Below, piece after piece: positions 1 through 6,560 of a stretch of DNA of 40,360 nucleotides (within the stretch, counting starts at the first letter, position 1; each line of letters opens with the position of its first letter). The stretch comes from an uncultured Clostridia bacterium (GTDB lineage Bacteria > Bacillota > Clostridia > Lachnospirales > Anaerotignaceae), in NCBI GenBank assembly GCA_944384265.1, contig CALWSR010000002.1, positions 1-40,360 of the forward strand, written 5' to 3'. The notes beneath the pieces are model-generated. The model made no database searches, was not told the DNA's origin, and was given only the letters and a program-made list of their open reading frames with translations. Both the position numbers and the translations under genes were made by a program.

Positions 1-192
1 TATACTTGTACCCAACTATCAACTAATCGTAAGGATAATTAAATATTATCCTTTATTAGAATATTATATCACATTTTAATACAAAAGCAACAGGAATGAA
101 GCGAAGTATGACAAATTATTAAAAAATTTGGCTATACTTTTTTGTGCAAGTTTGCAAGGTAATGTAGGACATGGAAGGGATAAAATTTAGGG

Positions 193-220
193 AAATAAAA
201 AAGGGACACCGATGTGTCCC
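193..220 (-). terminator. Rho-independent terminator of the S-layer/CAP gene
   Basis: Perfect 7-bp stem GGGACAC/GTGTCCC with a 4-nt loop. Read on the minus strand it is followed by a run of six T. It lies 12 bases after the stop codon of the surface-protein gene. Bases 1-192 upstream contain no gene that I can support. Confidence 0.9.
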
Positions 221-232
221 AATAAATTTATA

Positions 233-1795
233 TTAATCATCAAATGGTGTTTCTCTATTGAATATCTGTATAGCAAAGACGGATCCATTATCATCCTGGT
301 ATATTGCTGCTCCGTATGTTTGATATCTTTCGCCCATAATTTGTGCACGATGTCCAGAGGATGCTAACCAATCTTGTATATTTATCGATACTCCACCTCC
401 TCTAGAGATATTCTCTGCACTTACAGTGCATGGAATTCTTAAATCATCTATGATTGAAGTACCACGAGATCCATCTGGTCTTGTATGTGAGAATAATTCA
501 CTCAATTCTTGTGCTCGAATCTCTGCAGCTTCTACCAAATCGGGATCGAGTTCGAGTGGTGGTAATCCCTCCTCTGCTCTTGCCTCGTTTACAAGTTCAA
601 GAGTTCCAGATGCAAAGTTTGCAATTGTTTCTGCATCTTCAGCCTTTTTATCTTTATCAATTGCATCCAAGTATTCCTCATAAGTATCATATATTACACC
701 ATTGTAATCCCAAACTTCTTCCTCTTCGCCCTCTTCGTCCTCATATGATGGTCTTAATGGTTCTGAAGATTCTGATGATTTATCCTCTTCCTCCCAGTCA
801 TCATCATCATAAGAAGGTCTTGATGGTTTCTGAGGTTTTGTAGGTTCTTCATTTTTAGATGCATCCCCAGAATTATCTTTTTGTTCATCGTTTTCATCAT
901 TTTCATTTCTGCCAGGATTCTGGGTCGATGTTGAGGTTGATGTTGATGGCTTATTAGAGGTTGATGGTGTCTCCTTCTCCACATCATCCTCATCCTTCGG
1001 TCTTTCCACCACTTGTGTTCCTATTTTATCAAGAGGACCAAATGAATCATCTTTAGATGGGAATGCAATGCTTTCACAGAATGTCAGCTTCACACGAGTG
1101 CTCGGCAATGCAAGTCTCGAAATGATTGCCGCAGCTTCTGCACGTGTAATGTTTGCTTTCGGAGTAAATGTACCCAAATAGTCATTACCAGAGATAATAC
1201 CAGCATTGTATAGCTTCACCACATCATTGTAGTACTTATTAGATGCATCAATGTCAGGCAGGGTCTTTACAACATTCATCTGCTGGTAACCTTCTGCCGG
1301 CAACGCATTTGCAAAGATGTGTGCCAACTCATCTCTCGTAGCAGGTCTATTGTATTCCCCAGCAAACTCTCCTGTCTTTATAATCCCTTTTGTTTCCGCA
1401 TAACGCACAAACAGTGTATACCATGGGTCGGCTTCCATCTGTATACTTGCACTCAATTCCCCATACATACCATAGCTGTTCAATTTAGAAGCCATTGTAA
1501 TCGCCTCTGCAATAGTAATATTTCCAGATGGGTCAAACTTTGTATCACTTTTACCATTTACAAGGTCATAAGCGTATGCTTTTGCCACGCTTGCATAATA
1601 CCAATCTGACTGCTTAACATCATTAAAGTTATCATTGTATTCCTTTGTTTTTTGAAATTGGTAGATAGCGTTTACTGCGCCATAAACGTCAAATCCAGTA
1701 AGATTCATTTTCGCCAACGGTCCAAAATTAGAACACATTACAGCAGCCACAACTCCACCCACAACTGCTTTTTTTACAATCGGTTTCAGTTCCAT
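233..1795 (-). CDS. Surface protein with three SLH repeats and a C-terminal CAP/SCP (YkwD-type) domain
   Basis: A 520-residue exported protein. A basic-hydrophobic N-terminus (about residues 5-25) looks like a signal segment. Three S-layer homology repeats follow (about 55-230; signatures ITIAEAI, ATRDELA, ITRAEAA). A long acidic Ser/Thr/Pro/Glu linker (about 255-380) leads to a CAP domain (about 390-515) with the usual His/Glu/His positions in SHTRPDG, SAENIS and SGHRAQ. SLH repeats bind secondary cell-wall polymers, so the protein should sit on the cell wall. The role of bacterial CAP domains is poorly known. It stands alone, with its own promoter and terminator. Its base composition is visibly less AT-rich than the genes that follow, which may point to a separate origin. 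The family call is firm, the function unknown. Confidence 0.93.
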   Translation of the reverse strand: MELKPIVKKAVVGGVVAAVMCSNFGPLAKMNLTGFDVYGAVNAIYQFQKTKEYNDNFNDVKQSDWYYASVAKAYAYDLVNGKSDTKFDPSGNITIAEAITMASKLNSYGMYGELSASIQMEADPWYTLFVRYAETKGIIKTGEFAGEYNRPATRDELAHIFANALPAEGYQQMNVVKTLPDIDASNKYYNDVVKLYNAGIISGNDYLGTFTPKANITRAEAAAIISRLALPSTRVKLTFCESIAFPSKDDSFGPLDKIGTQVVERPKDEDDVEKETPSTSNKPSTSTSTSTQNPGRNENDENDEQKDNSGDASKNEEPTKPQKPSRPSYDDDDWEEEDKSSESSEPLRPSYEDEEGEEEEVWDYNGVIYDTYEEYLDAIDKDKKAEDAETIANFASGTLELVNEARAEEGLPPLELDPDLVEAAEIRAQELSELFSHTRPDGSRGTSIIDDLRIPCTVSAENISRGGGVSINIQDWLASSGHRAQIMGERYQTYGAAIYQDDNGSVFAIQIFNRETPFDD

Positions 1796-1832
1796 AATAA
1801 AATGTGTACCCCCTTCTTTATTAGTATACCAA

Positions 1833-1862
1833 TTATACCATCAATGGTATAGCATGGTCAAT
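1833..1862 (-). promoter_or_regulatory. Promoter with an operator-like palindrome for the S-layer/CAP gene
   Basis: On the minus strand TTGACC (1862-1857) and TATAAT (1838-1833) are separated by 18 bases. The spacer and -10 region contain the palindrome TATACCAT-CA-ATGGTATA (1835-1852), with 8-bp perfect arms, well placed for a repressor site. The ribosome site GGGGG lies about 13 bases before the ATG, longer than usual. The promoter boxes are read from sequence; the operator role is inferred. Confidence 0.6.
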
Positions 1863-2361
1863 TATCATTTTCATGTTTAGTGAGCAAACCTTTTAGGATG
1901 TTCACATCAAGGCACTTTAGAATGTCATAGGACAAAGAATCATCCACAGCATCTCTGCAGAGATCATAGGCACCTTTACGACTAGATATACTATAAGTAA
2001 AATAGCAATCACAATCAAACAGCAGTCGCCCATCATCTACTGCTTTCAATAGTTCCTCATCGTTTTCAAAGTGTTGTCTCAGACATTCAAAATTTGTTTT
2101 CTTATTCGCAGAATATGTTTTATCTTTCAAGCCATCAACCAACGTAAACTTAAATTCAGGGCAACTTTTAGCACTTATAACTAGGATATATTCATCATTT
2201 TCCATAGTTGCAACAACTCCATTATACCAGCAACATTGACGATGATTATCGTCAATGTATTGGTTGATGTTCACCAAAAATCCATTAAACTTTAATTCTT
2301 CCACCACTCTTCTAAGTTTTGCATTTCTTTTAGTTGTTGTAGATGTTGTCATTGTTGTCAT
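1858..2361 (-). CDS. Hypothetical protein, 167 aa
   Basis: Not recognised. The protein is soluble, with a Thr-rich N-terminus (MTTMTTSTTTKR) followed by a mixed alpha/beta-looking body and several cysteines (CCWYNG, KSCPEF, DCDCYF). The ATG at 2361 is chosen over the in-frame TTG at 2370 because AAGGGG lies 9 bases before the ATG but touches the TTG. It is the last gene of a run of small genes on the same strand (3389 to 1858), 34 bases after the 49-aa gene, and could be co-transcribed with them. It ends with TGA in the -35 region of the next gene. Confidence 0.7.
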   Translation of the reverse strand: MTTMTTSTTTKRNAKLRRVVEELKFNGFLVNINQYIDDNHRQCCWYNGVVATMENDEYILVISAKSCPEFKFTLVDGLKDKTYSANKKTNFECLRQHFENDEELLKAVDDGRLLFDCDCYFTYSISSRKGAYDLCRDAVDDSLSYDILKCLDVNILKGLLTKHENDN

Positions 2362-2395
2362 AAAATCCAACCCCTTCTTTTTAGATTCTAAATTT

Positions 2396-2545
2396 TCACT
2401 TTAATTTACTAACAATTTCAATGTCAAAAGAATCTTTTCCATTTTTCTCTGCTACTTCTATCAAACTTGCTAAATATTCAAATACTTCTTCTTTTGTGTC
2501 AAAACAGTGACCAGAACTGTAAAGTTCACCAACATAAAACTCCAT
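2396..2545 (-). CDS. Small protein, 49 aa, paralogue of the 46-aa protein at 2735-2875
   Basis: A short ATG-to-TGA gene with a strong ribosome site (GGAGGAA about 5-6 bases before the ATG). The product begins MEFYVGELYSSG and ends with the acidic-amphipathic segment DSFDIEIVSKLK. It aligns along its whole length with the product of 2735-2875: shared FYVG, SG..FDTKE, EYL...IE.AE..G and FDIEIV. Preserved reading frame and pattern in two diverged copies indicate real coding. No family recognised. Confidence 0.75.
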   Translation of the reverse strand: MEFYVGELYSSGHCFDTKEEVFEYLASLIEVAEKNGKDSFDIEIVSKLK

Positions 2546-2563
2546 AAAGATTCCTCCATAAAT

Positions 2564-2722
2564 CTAGTTACGCAAAACGCATTCACCATTGTCCTTATCA
2601 AAATAATAATCACCACTATAAATGCAATCTTCACAATTATTATTGGTATCCCCACCAAATTTACATTCTTTAGGTGATTTTCCCTTCAATATGTAAGTAA
2701 TACTTTTAACTTGTTCTATCAT
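2564..2722 (-). CDS. Small cysteine-containing protein, 52 aa
   Basis: An ATG-to-TAG gene lying exactly between the two paralogous small genes: 18 bases before the 49-aa gene and 12 bases after the 46-aa gene. The product has four cysteines (KECKFGG, NNCEDC, GECV), arranged like a small metal-binding knuckle or short zinc ribbon, but the spacing matches no family I know. GTGAGG about 10 bases upstream can serve as ribosome site. Zinc binding is inference. Confidence 0.65.
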   Translation of the reverse strand: MIEQVKSITYILKGKSPKECKFGGDTNNNCEDCIYSGDYYFDKDNGECVLRN

Positions 2723-2734
2723 AACTATCAAACC

Positions 2735-2875
2735 TCACTTTACAATTTCAATATCAAAAAATGTTTCCCCTTGTTCTTCTGCAAATTCTATTTGTTCCAT
2801 CAGGTACTCAAGAAATTTCTCTTTTGTATCAAACTCACAACCAGAACCATCAATACAACCAACATAAAAATACAT
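2735..2875 (-). CDS. Small protein, 46 aa, paralogue of the 49-aa protein at 2396-2545
   Basis: An ATG-to-TGA gene with a strong AGGAGG 6-7 bases before the ATG. The product begins MYFYVGCIDGSG, contains CEFDTKEKFLEYL and ends FFDIEIVK, matching the 49-aa gene product throughout. The two paralogues flank the 52-aa cysteine protein, giving an a1-b-a2 order. No function recognised. Confidence 0.75.
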   Translation of the reverse strand: MYFYVGCIDGSGCEFDTKEKFLEYLMEQIEFAEEQGETFFDIEIVK

Positions 2876-2910
2876 AGTAGTACCTCCTATTTTTTGTCCA
2901 TAAAAAATAA

Positions 2911-3072
2911 AACGAGGAATAACTTCTTCAGCAATTCCTCGTTCTTATATACATAATTTCAATATTAAAATTTGGTTTTAGTGAAAATTAACACTGATTA
3001 GATCTTTGATAATTATATAACTGCATTATATAATTTGCCATCTCGTATACAAGGGATATGTCAGAATCGATA
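2911..3072. repeat. 162-bp direct repeat, copy A (terminator plus 3' end of the 133-aa gene)
   Basis: This stretch recurs 516 bases downstream at 3427-3588 with few differences. Copy A holds the hairpin AACGAGGAAT/ATTCCTCGTT (2911-2943), which serves as minus-strand terminator of the 133-aa gene, and the last 28 codons of that gene. Both ends of the match can be read directly. Confidence 0.85.
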
Positions 3073-3389
3073 CAAATCCCAAAGTAATCTACAAATCCAC
3101 CTAAATTCTGTTCAGCTTCTTTAATCGTTTCTGCAGTTATATTTTCACCAAATGTATAAACAAGCTCTTCCAGTAATTTTTCATAAGTATACTCTTCATC
3201 AAAATTATTATTTTTTATATCTTTTACATAATCATTCAAATAGTTATAAGCTGTTACTGCCAATTCATATACTTCCTCTGTGATCTGTTCTTCAGAATAA
3301 GTATATGTGTCAAACCTTCCAGATACCTTAAAACCATCTTTAAAATCATCAATAGAATAAACTTTACTTACTAAATTTTCTTGTAACAT
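2988..3389 (-). CDS. Hypothetical protein, 133 aa
   Basis: Not recognised. An acidic, mostly helical-looking soluble protein; no signal peptide or membrane segment. AAAGGTGG lies about 8 bases before the ATG. A hairpin terminator (2911-2943) follows the stop codon, so most transcripts should end before the small genes downstream. The C-terminal 28 codons are duplicated upstream at 3504-3588 as a promoterless remnant, so the locus has undergone a partial duplication. Confidence 0.75.
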   Translation of the reverse strand: MLQENLVSKVYSIDDFKDGFKVSGRFDTYTYSEEQITEEVYELAVTAYNYLNDYVKDIKNNNFDEEYTYEKLLEELVYTFGENITAETIKEAEQNLGGFVDYFGICIDSDISLVYEMANYIMQLYNYQRSNQC

Positions 3390-3417
3390 AAATATTCCAC
3401 CTTTCTCTAATTGTAAA

Positions 3418-3468
3418 GTATATAAGAACGAGGAATTGCTTCTTTATCAATTCCTCGTTCTTATATAC
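3418..3468 (-). terminator. Perfect 21-bp hairpin upstream of the 133-aa gene
   Basis: Arms at 3418-3438 and 3448-3468 are perfect complements around a 9-nt loop. It is the more complete version of the hairpin in copy A at 2911-2943, and here follows the duplicated gene fragment. On the minus strand it would end transcripts arriving from the LRR-like gene. There is no long T-run, so intrinsic termination is likely but not certain. Confidence 0.6.
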
Positions 3469-3503
3469 ATAATTTCAATATTAAAATTTGGTTTTAGTGA
3501 AAA

Positions 3504-3588
3504 TTAACACTGATTAGATCTTTGATAATTATATAACTGCATTATATAATTTACCATCTCGTATACAAGAGACATATCCGAATCGATA
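3504..3588 (-). pseudogene. 3' remnant of a second copy of the 133-aa gene (in repeat copy B, 3427-3588)
   Basis: On the minus strand the codons read IDSDMSLVYEMVNYIMQL and then YNYQRSNQC-stop, identical to the end of the 133-aa protein except for two residues. Upstream of 3588 similarity stops and no start exists. It is the relic of a partial tandem duplication or of recombination between two related genes. Confidence 0.85.
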
Positions 3589-3654
3589 AAAAGTCTAGCA
3601 TTAGACTATTTTCTTTTACAGCTTTCTGGTCTCAAATAATCTCTCCCTTTAAAA

Positions 3655-4077
3655 TTATAAATGATAGGGTTTACGAAAAGAATATTTTTCTTTTTCATGC
3701 TCAATAATTTTATACTCTAATCCCCATCTATTTATCTCATTAAAGAGCAAGTCCATAGTTGCTTCTATATAATCAAAATGATAATAAAATGTAGCTTTTT
3801 TAGATTTTTCAAATGGCTGTTCCCAGCTAGCTTTTAGCAACCTGTTTACAAAGCACATAGGTCTATATAGATGTACCTCCTCTAATTTTTCACATTCAGA
3901 AAATGCTCCATGTCCAAATAATATTTCTCCATATTCTGAATCATCCCATAGTTCACCATCATACGGAGTAATAAATAATTTTTTCAAATTCGGCAGACAC
4001 GTTGGATAATTACAGGATAGATAATCTATAGTTACAGGAATTTCCAAATACTCTATATAATCACCTTCATCTTCCAA
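3655..4077 (-). CDS. LRR-like (BspA-type) protein fragment, about 140 aa, start uncertain
   Basis: The segment LPNLKKLFI...GHGAFSECEKLEEVHLY resembles one or two leucine-rich repeats of the BspA/LRR_5 kind. The rest is unrecognised. No ATG lies in frame near a ribosome site. The TTG at 4077 is the only usable start and its nearest AGGAG is about 17 bases away. The frame stays open upstream to about 4115 without a start. Probably the surviving 3' part of a larger gene that has lost its 5' end, or a gene with an unusual start. Confidence 0.45.
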   Translation of the reverse strand: MEDEGDYIEYLEIPVTIDYLSCNYPTCLPNLKKLFITPYDGELWDDSEYGEILFGHGAFSECEKLEEVHLYRPMCFVNRLLKASWEQPFEKSKKATFYYHFDYIEATMDLLFNEINRWGLEYKIIEHEKEKYSFRKPYHL

Positions 4078-4130
4078 AAGCTCACTACAAAGATCTCCTT
4101 TCTCCTCACTATAATTATATTAAGTAGTAA

Positions 4131-4167
4131 TAAATTAAGAAGAGTGCCAAAGCACCCTTCTTAATTT
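4131..4167 (-). terminator. Terminator of the ART-like operon
   Basis: Stem TAAATTAAGAAG/CTTCTTAATTTA continued by GTGC/GCAC after one mismatch, with a 4-nt loop. It lies about 70 bases after the last gene of the operon starting at 6497. Confidence 0.8.
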
Positions 4168-4238
4168 AGGTTTATTTAATAGTAAATAATATAAATGTTT
4201 ATGATAGTACATAAATAATAAAATATAAAACATAATAC

Positions 4239-4664
4239 TCAAGTCTTATTATTTATCGCTTCTTTATACCTATCCACAACCATTCTTGGATCTAGTGTAT
4301 GATAACCATAATAAGTTTGTAGCATTATATCATAGTCAGCCTGCTTATAGATTTCAGCACTACTCTCTCCTGTATAGAAATGCCAATATCTATAGATGTA
4401 TCCCATCCAAAACATAACTTCTTTTAAGTTATCACCATCTTCAATATAAACAGTTTCTAAATCCACTTCATCAAGTAAAGCATCAAATATATACGCCTCT
4501 CCCATCCATTGTAAACTATCATACGGGTAATCAAGATGTTTAGCTACATCGCTATTCATAAATGCTTTCACAAACTTTTTAGAATCCCTATTAGATGCGA
4601 CTACTTTTTCAAATAAATGACCTTGTATAACACATTGTTGCAACTCCCAATCATCAAGTATCAT
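4239..4664 (-). CDS. Conserved partner gene of the ART-like (DUF3990) protein, 141 aa
   Basis: Starts MILDDWELQQCVIQGH. The ATG at 4664 is preceded 6 bases upstream by GGAGGTG; the GTG at 4673 lies inside that site. The segment YRYWHFYTGESS followed by YYGYHTLD is one I recall from small proteins found beside DUF3990 genes, so I infer a conserved module with possible immunity or accessory function. It overlaps the end of the DUF3990 gene by 11 bases, indicating translational coupling. No enzyme motif seen. Family recollection is moderate, function unproven. Confidence 0.75.
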   Translation of the reverse strand: MILDDWELQQCVIQGHLFEKVVASNRDSKKFVKAFMNSDVAKHLDYPYDSLQWMGEAYIFDALLDEVDLETVYIEDGDNLKEVMFWMGYIYRYWHFYTGESSAEIYKQADYDIMLQTYYGYHTLDPRMVVDRYKEAINNKT

Positions 4665-5340
4665 AAAAATCACCTCCGTGATATAAATCGATTATCTCAT
4701 CGAAATAATTGCCTTCTCTTCTATATTGTTTGCATATCTGTTTTGATAATTTTATACCATTAATTCTATTTGTTTTTTGTTCAATAAGTAATGCCTTTCT
4801 TTCATTTTCTGTTATCAAATGTTGATCTAAAATTTGAATATGATTACAAGCTTTTTGTGTAATTGCTACATATTGTTTTCCCAATTTTAATGCTGATAAT
4901 GACTTCAATAAAGCTTTATCTGTTATATTATTTTGGAAAAACTCTTCCAAAGCATAGAACATTCTATCATCTGCAATATACCCAATAACTAAATCACAAT
5001 TATTAGACAAATCAGAAATAGACTTATAAAAGTTAGTATTTCTATACTCTTCTAATTTTTCTCTATTATATGCAATAAAAAATGCCCATTTTAAATCCAG
5101 TTCAAAATTTAATATTTTCAAATTTGATAAATCTAAATTTAAAGTGTATATCTGTGCTGATGTGTAATTACAAATTAATGTTAATGGTTGTTGTATGTTA
5201 GTCCCCATGTAAAAACCTTTCCCAAAATCACAAATTTTTCTACTTATTGGTCTAATATTATTTTGGATACCACTCTTTGAACCATGATAGAGAGTGATAA
5301 TTTGTTTTTTACTATTATTAAATTCTAAAGCTTTTAACAT
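4654..5340 (-). CDS. DUF3990-type, ADP-ribosyltransferase-like protein, 228 aa
   Basis: The N-terminal half carries the features of the DUF3990 branch of the ADP-ribosyltransferase clan: TLYHGS (about residues 17-22, the NAD-binding His position), then GKGFYMGT (about 40, Tyr position), and a later acidic ALEEFF that could hold the catalytic Glu. Enzymes of this clan transfer ADP-ribose from NAD to protein or nucleic acid, often as toxins. The ATG at 5340 is chosen because GAGGTGA, formed by the end of the preceding gene, lies 7 bases before it. Third gene of a four-gene unit. Toxin or defence use is inferred from the family and from its tight packing with unknown partners. Confidence 0.75.
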   Translation of the reverse strand: MLKALEFNNSKKQIITLYHGSKSGIQNNIRPISRKICDFGKGFYMGTNIQQPLTLICNYTSAQIYTLNLDLSNLKILNFELDLKWAFFIAYNREKLEEYRNTNFYKSISDLSNNCDLVIGYIADDRMFYALEEFFQNNITDKALLKSLSALKLGKQYVAITQKACNHIQILDQHLITENERKALLIEQKTNRINGIKLSKQICKQYRREGNYFDEIIDLYHGGDFYDT

Positions 5341-5348
5341 TATTAAAA

Positions 5349-5684
5349 TCACCTCATTTTATCCAATTTATCTATAATCTTTTTTTCCAAATTAAATTTA
5401 TCATCAGAAGTTCCATTCAATATTATATCTAATAAACATCTCAGATCGTCATTACACACTTCCAATGCTGCATCTGATAATTTTGGATACATATAATTAG
5501 AGTGTTTATATTCAATATAAACAGAATGTAAGAAATCAATTATATCATTAATGTTTTCAATAGAAAGTTTGTTAAATTCATTAGTGTCAACTATACTATA
5601 AAATTCATAAAAAATAGTTAATTTGGATATTATATATTCATCGTTTTTCTGTAAGTTCATCATTATGTTCAGATAATCAATCAT
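5349..5684 (-). CDS. Hypothetical protein, 111 aa, upstream partner of the ART-like gene
   Basis: Not recognised. A small acidic, helix-rich soluble protein (FYEFYSIVDTNEF, DIIDFLHSVY, LLDIIL). AGGAG lies 9 bases before the ATG. It begins 12 bases after the YkgJ-like gene and its stop codon forms part of the ribosome site of the ART-like gene, so translation is coupled. In related loci a small DUF3791 protein often takes this place, but I see no clear DUF3791 signature. Could be an antitoxin; that is inference from position only. Confidence 0.7.
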   Translation of the reverse strand: MIDYLNIMMNLQKNDEYIISKLTIFYEFYSIVDTNEFNKLSIENINDIIDFLHSVYIEYKHSNYMYPKLSDAALEVCNDDLRCLLDIILNGTSDDKFNLEKKIIDKLDKMR

Positions 5685-5696
5685 TTTTATATCTCC

Positions 5697-6497
5697 TTAT
5701 ATTCGTTTTCTATTGCGTTCAAACATACCATCAGCATAATCTGACCTATTGCATTTCTGCATTAAATCAAATTTAAATCTAAAGTTATCTTTTCCTGTAA
5801 AGAATAAGTAACAAAAATAGAACATAGGGAATAACGAATCAAACATTGTAATATCATACTTTTCGCTTTTAAAAAATGATTGTTCCATAAATTCATCATA
5901 AATAGGATCTAAATTTATCAAATCAGAAATCGGAACACCGTTCGGAATCACATCACAAGTATGTATTCTATCAGTATCATCTTCAAGAGAAAAACAAGCG
6001 ATACCATGATATCTACATACAGATGGTCTGTAATTATATATAGTACATAAATTTGTTTCTTCATTTAGAAATATACAAGGTAATTTTGCCATTTCCATTA
6101 ATAGTAAAGATGAGTCTAAGTATTTTAAGTATTCCTCCATTGATGTAATACTTTCCATATTTTTACAAATCTCTGTCACCTTTGGAAAACTTTTTAGGGC
6201 TGCCATGTATAAATTATACCCCTTATTTATAATAGCTTCAATACTATTATTTCCATATAATTTTTTATAGCCATAACAAGCATATATAAATTCTGTAAGC
6301 GGCACTGGAAACATATGATAACAACAATTAGAACAACCAGCGTGGCAATTTGCTGGTTTTTTACTATTTTTCAACAAGTTATCAAGTTTATTATAAAGTA
6401 ATACTAAATCGCCTATAACACTATTCTCTTCTATATCAATATGACAATGCTTATACTTTTTACCACTTCCACAAAAACATTTCTCATTTCTATTCAT
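5697..6497 (-). CDS. YkgJ-type cysteine-cluster protein with N-terminal SEC-C motif, 266 aa
   Basis: The first 20 residues form a SEC-C metal-binding motif (CFCGSGKKYKHCH). The body is of the YkgJ / zinc- or iron-chelate family: CHAGCSNCCYH (about residue 50) and later CIFL...LCTIYNYRPSVCRYHG, the typical RPxxCR core. YkgJ proteins bind a metal or Fe-S cluster; the reaction is unknown. The ATG at 6497 has GGAGGG 9 bases upstream. An alternative start at 6539 would lie in the terminator of the preceding gene. First gene of the unit that ends with the ART-like genes. Confidence 0.8.
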   Translation of the reverse strand: MNRNEKCFCGSGKKYKHCHIDIEENSVIGDLVLLYNKLDNLLKNSKKPANCHAGCSNCCYHMFPVPLTEFIYACYGYKKLYGNNSIEAIINKGYNLYMAALKSFPKVTEICKNMESITSMEEYLKYLDSSLLLMEMAKLPCIFLNEETNLCTIYNYRPSVCRYHGIACFSLEDDTDRIHTCDVIPNGVPISDLINLDPIYDEFMEQSFFKSEKYDITMFDSLFPMFYFCYLFFTGKDNFRFKFDLMQKCNRSDYADGMFERNRKRI

Positions 6498-6509
6498 ATC
6501 TAAGTCCCT

Positions 6510-6541
6510 CCAAAAAAATAAGTGGGGATAACTCCCCACTA
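6510..6541 (-). terminator. Terminator between nrdJ and the YkgJ-like gene
   Basis: Stem AGTGGGG/CCCCACT with a 6-nt loop, followed on the minus strand by seven T and then immediately by the GGAGGG ribosome site of the next gene. Some readthrough would be needed if no separate promoter exists, so this may set the ratio between the reductase and the downstream unit. Confidence 0.85.
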
Positions 6542-6560
6542 AGTGTATTTATATTTATTA

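Noticed and set aside
754..993. Open frames rich in His, Met or Leu in other frames of the surface-protein linker
   Set aside because: They arise from the repetitive acidic/Ser linker codons of the real gene and have no ribosome sites.
2470..2658. 62-codon hydrophobic frame on the minus strand
   Set aside because: It overlaps two better supported small genes (2396-2545 and 2564-2722) in another frame and lacks a ribosome site.
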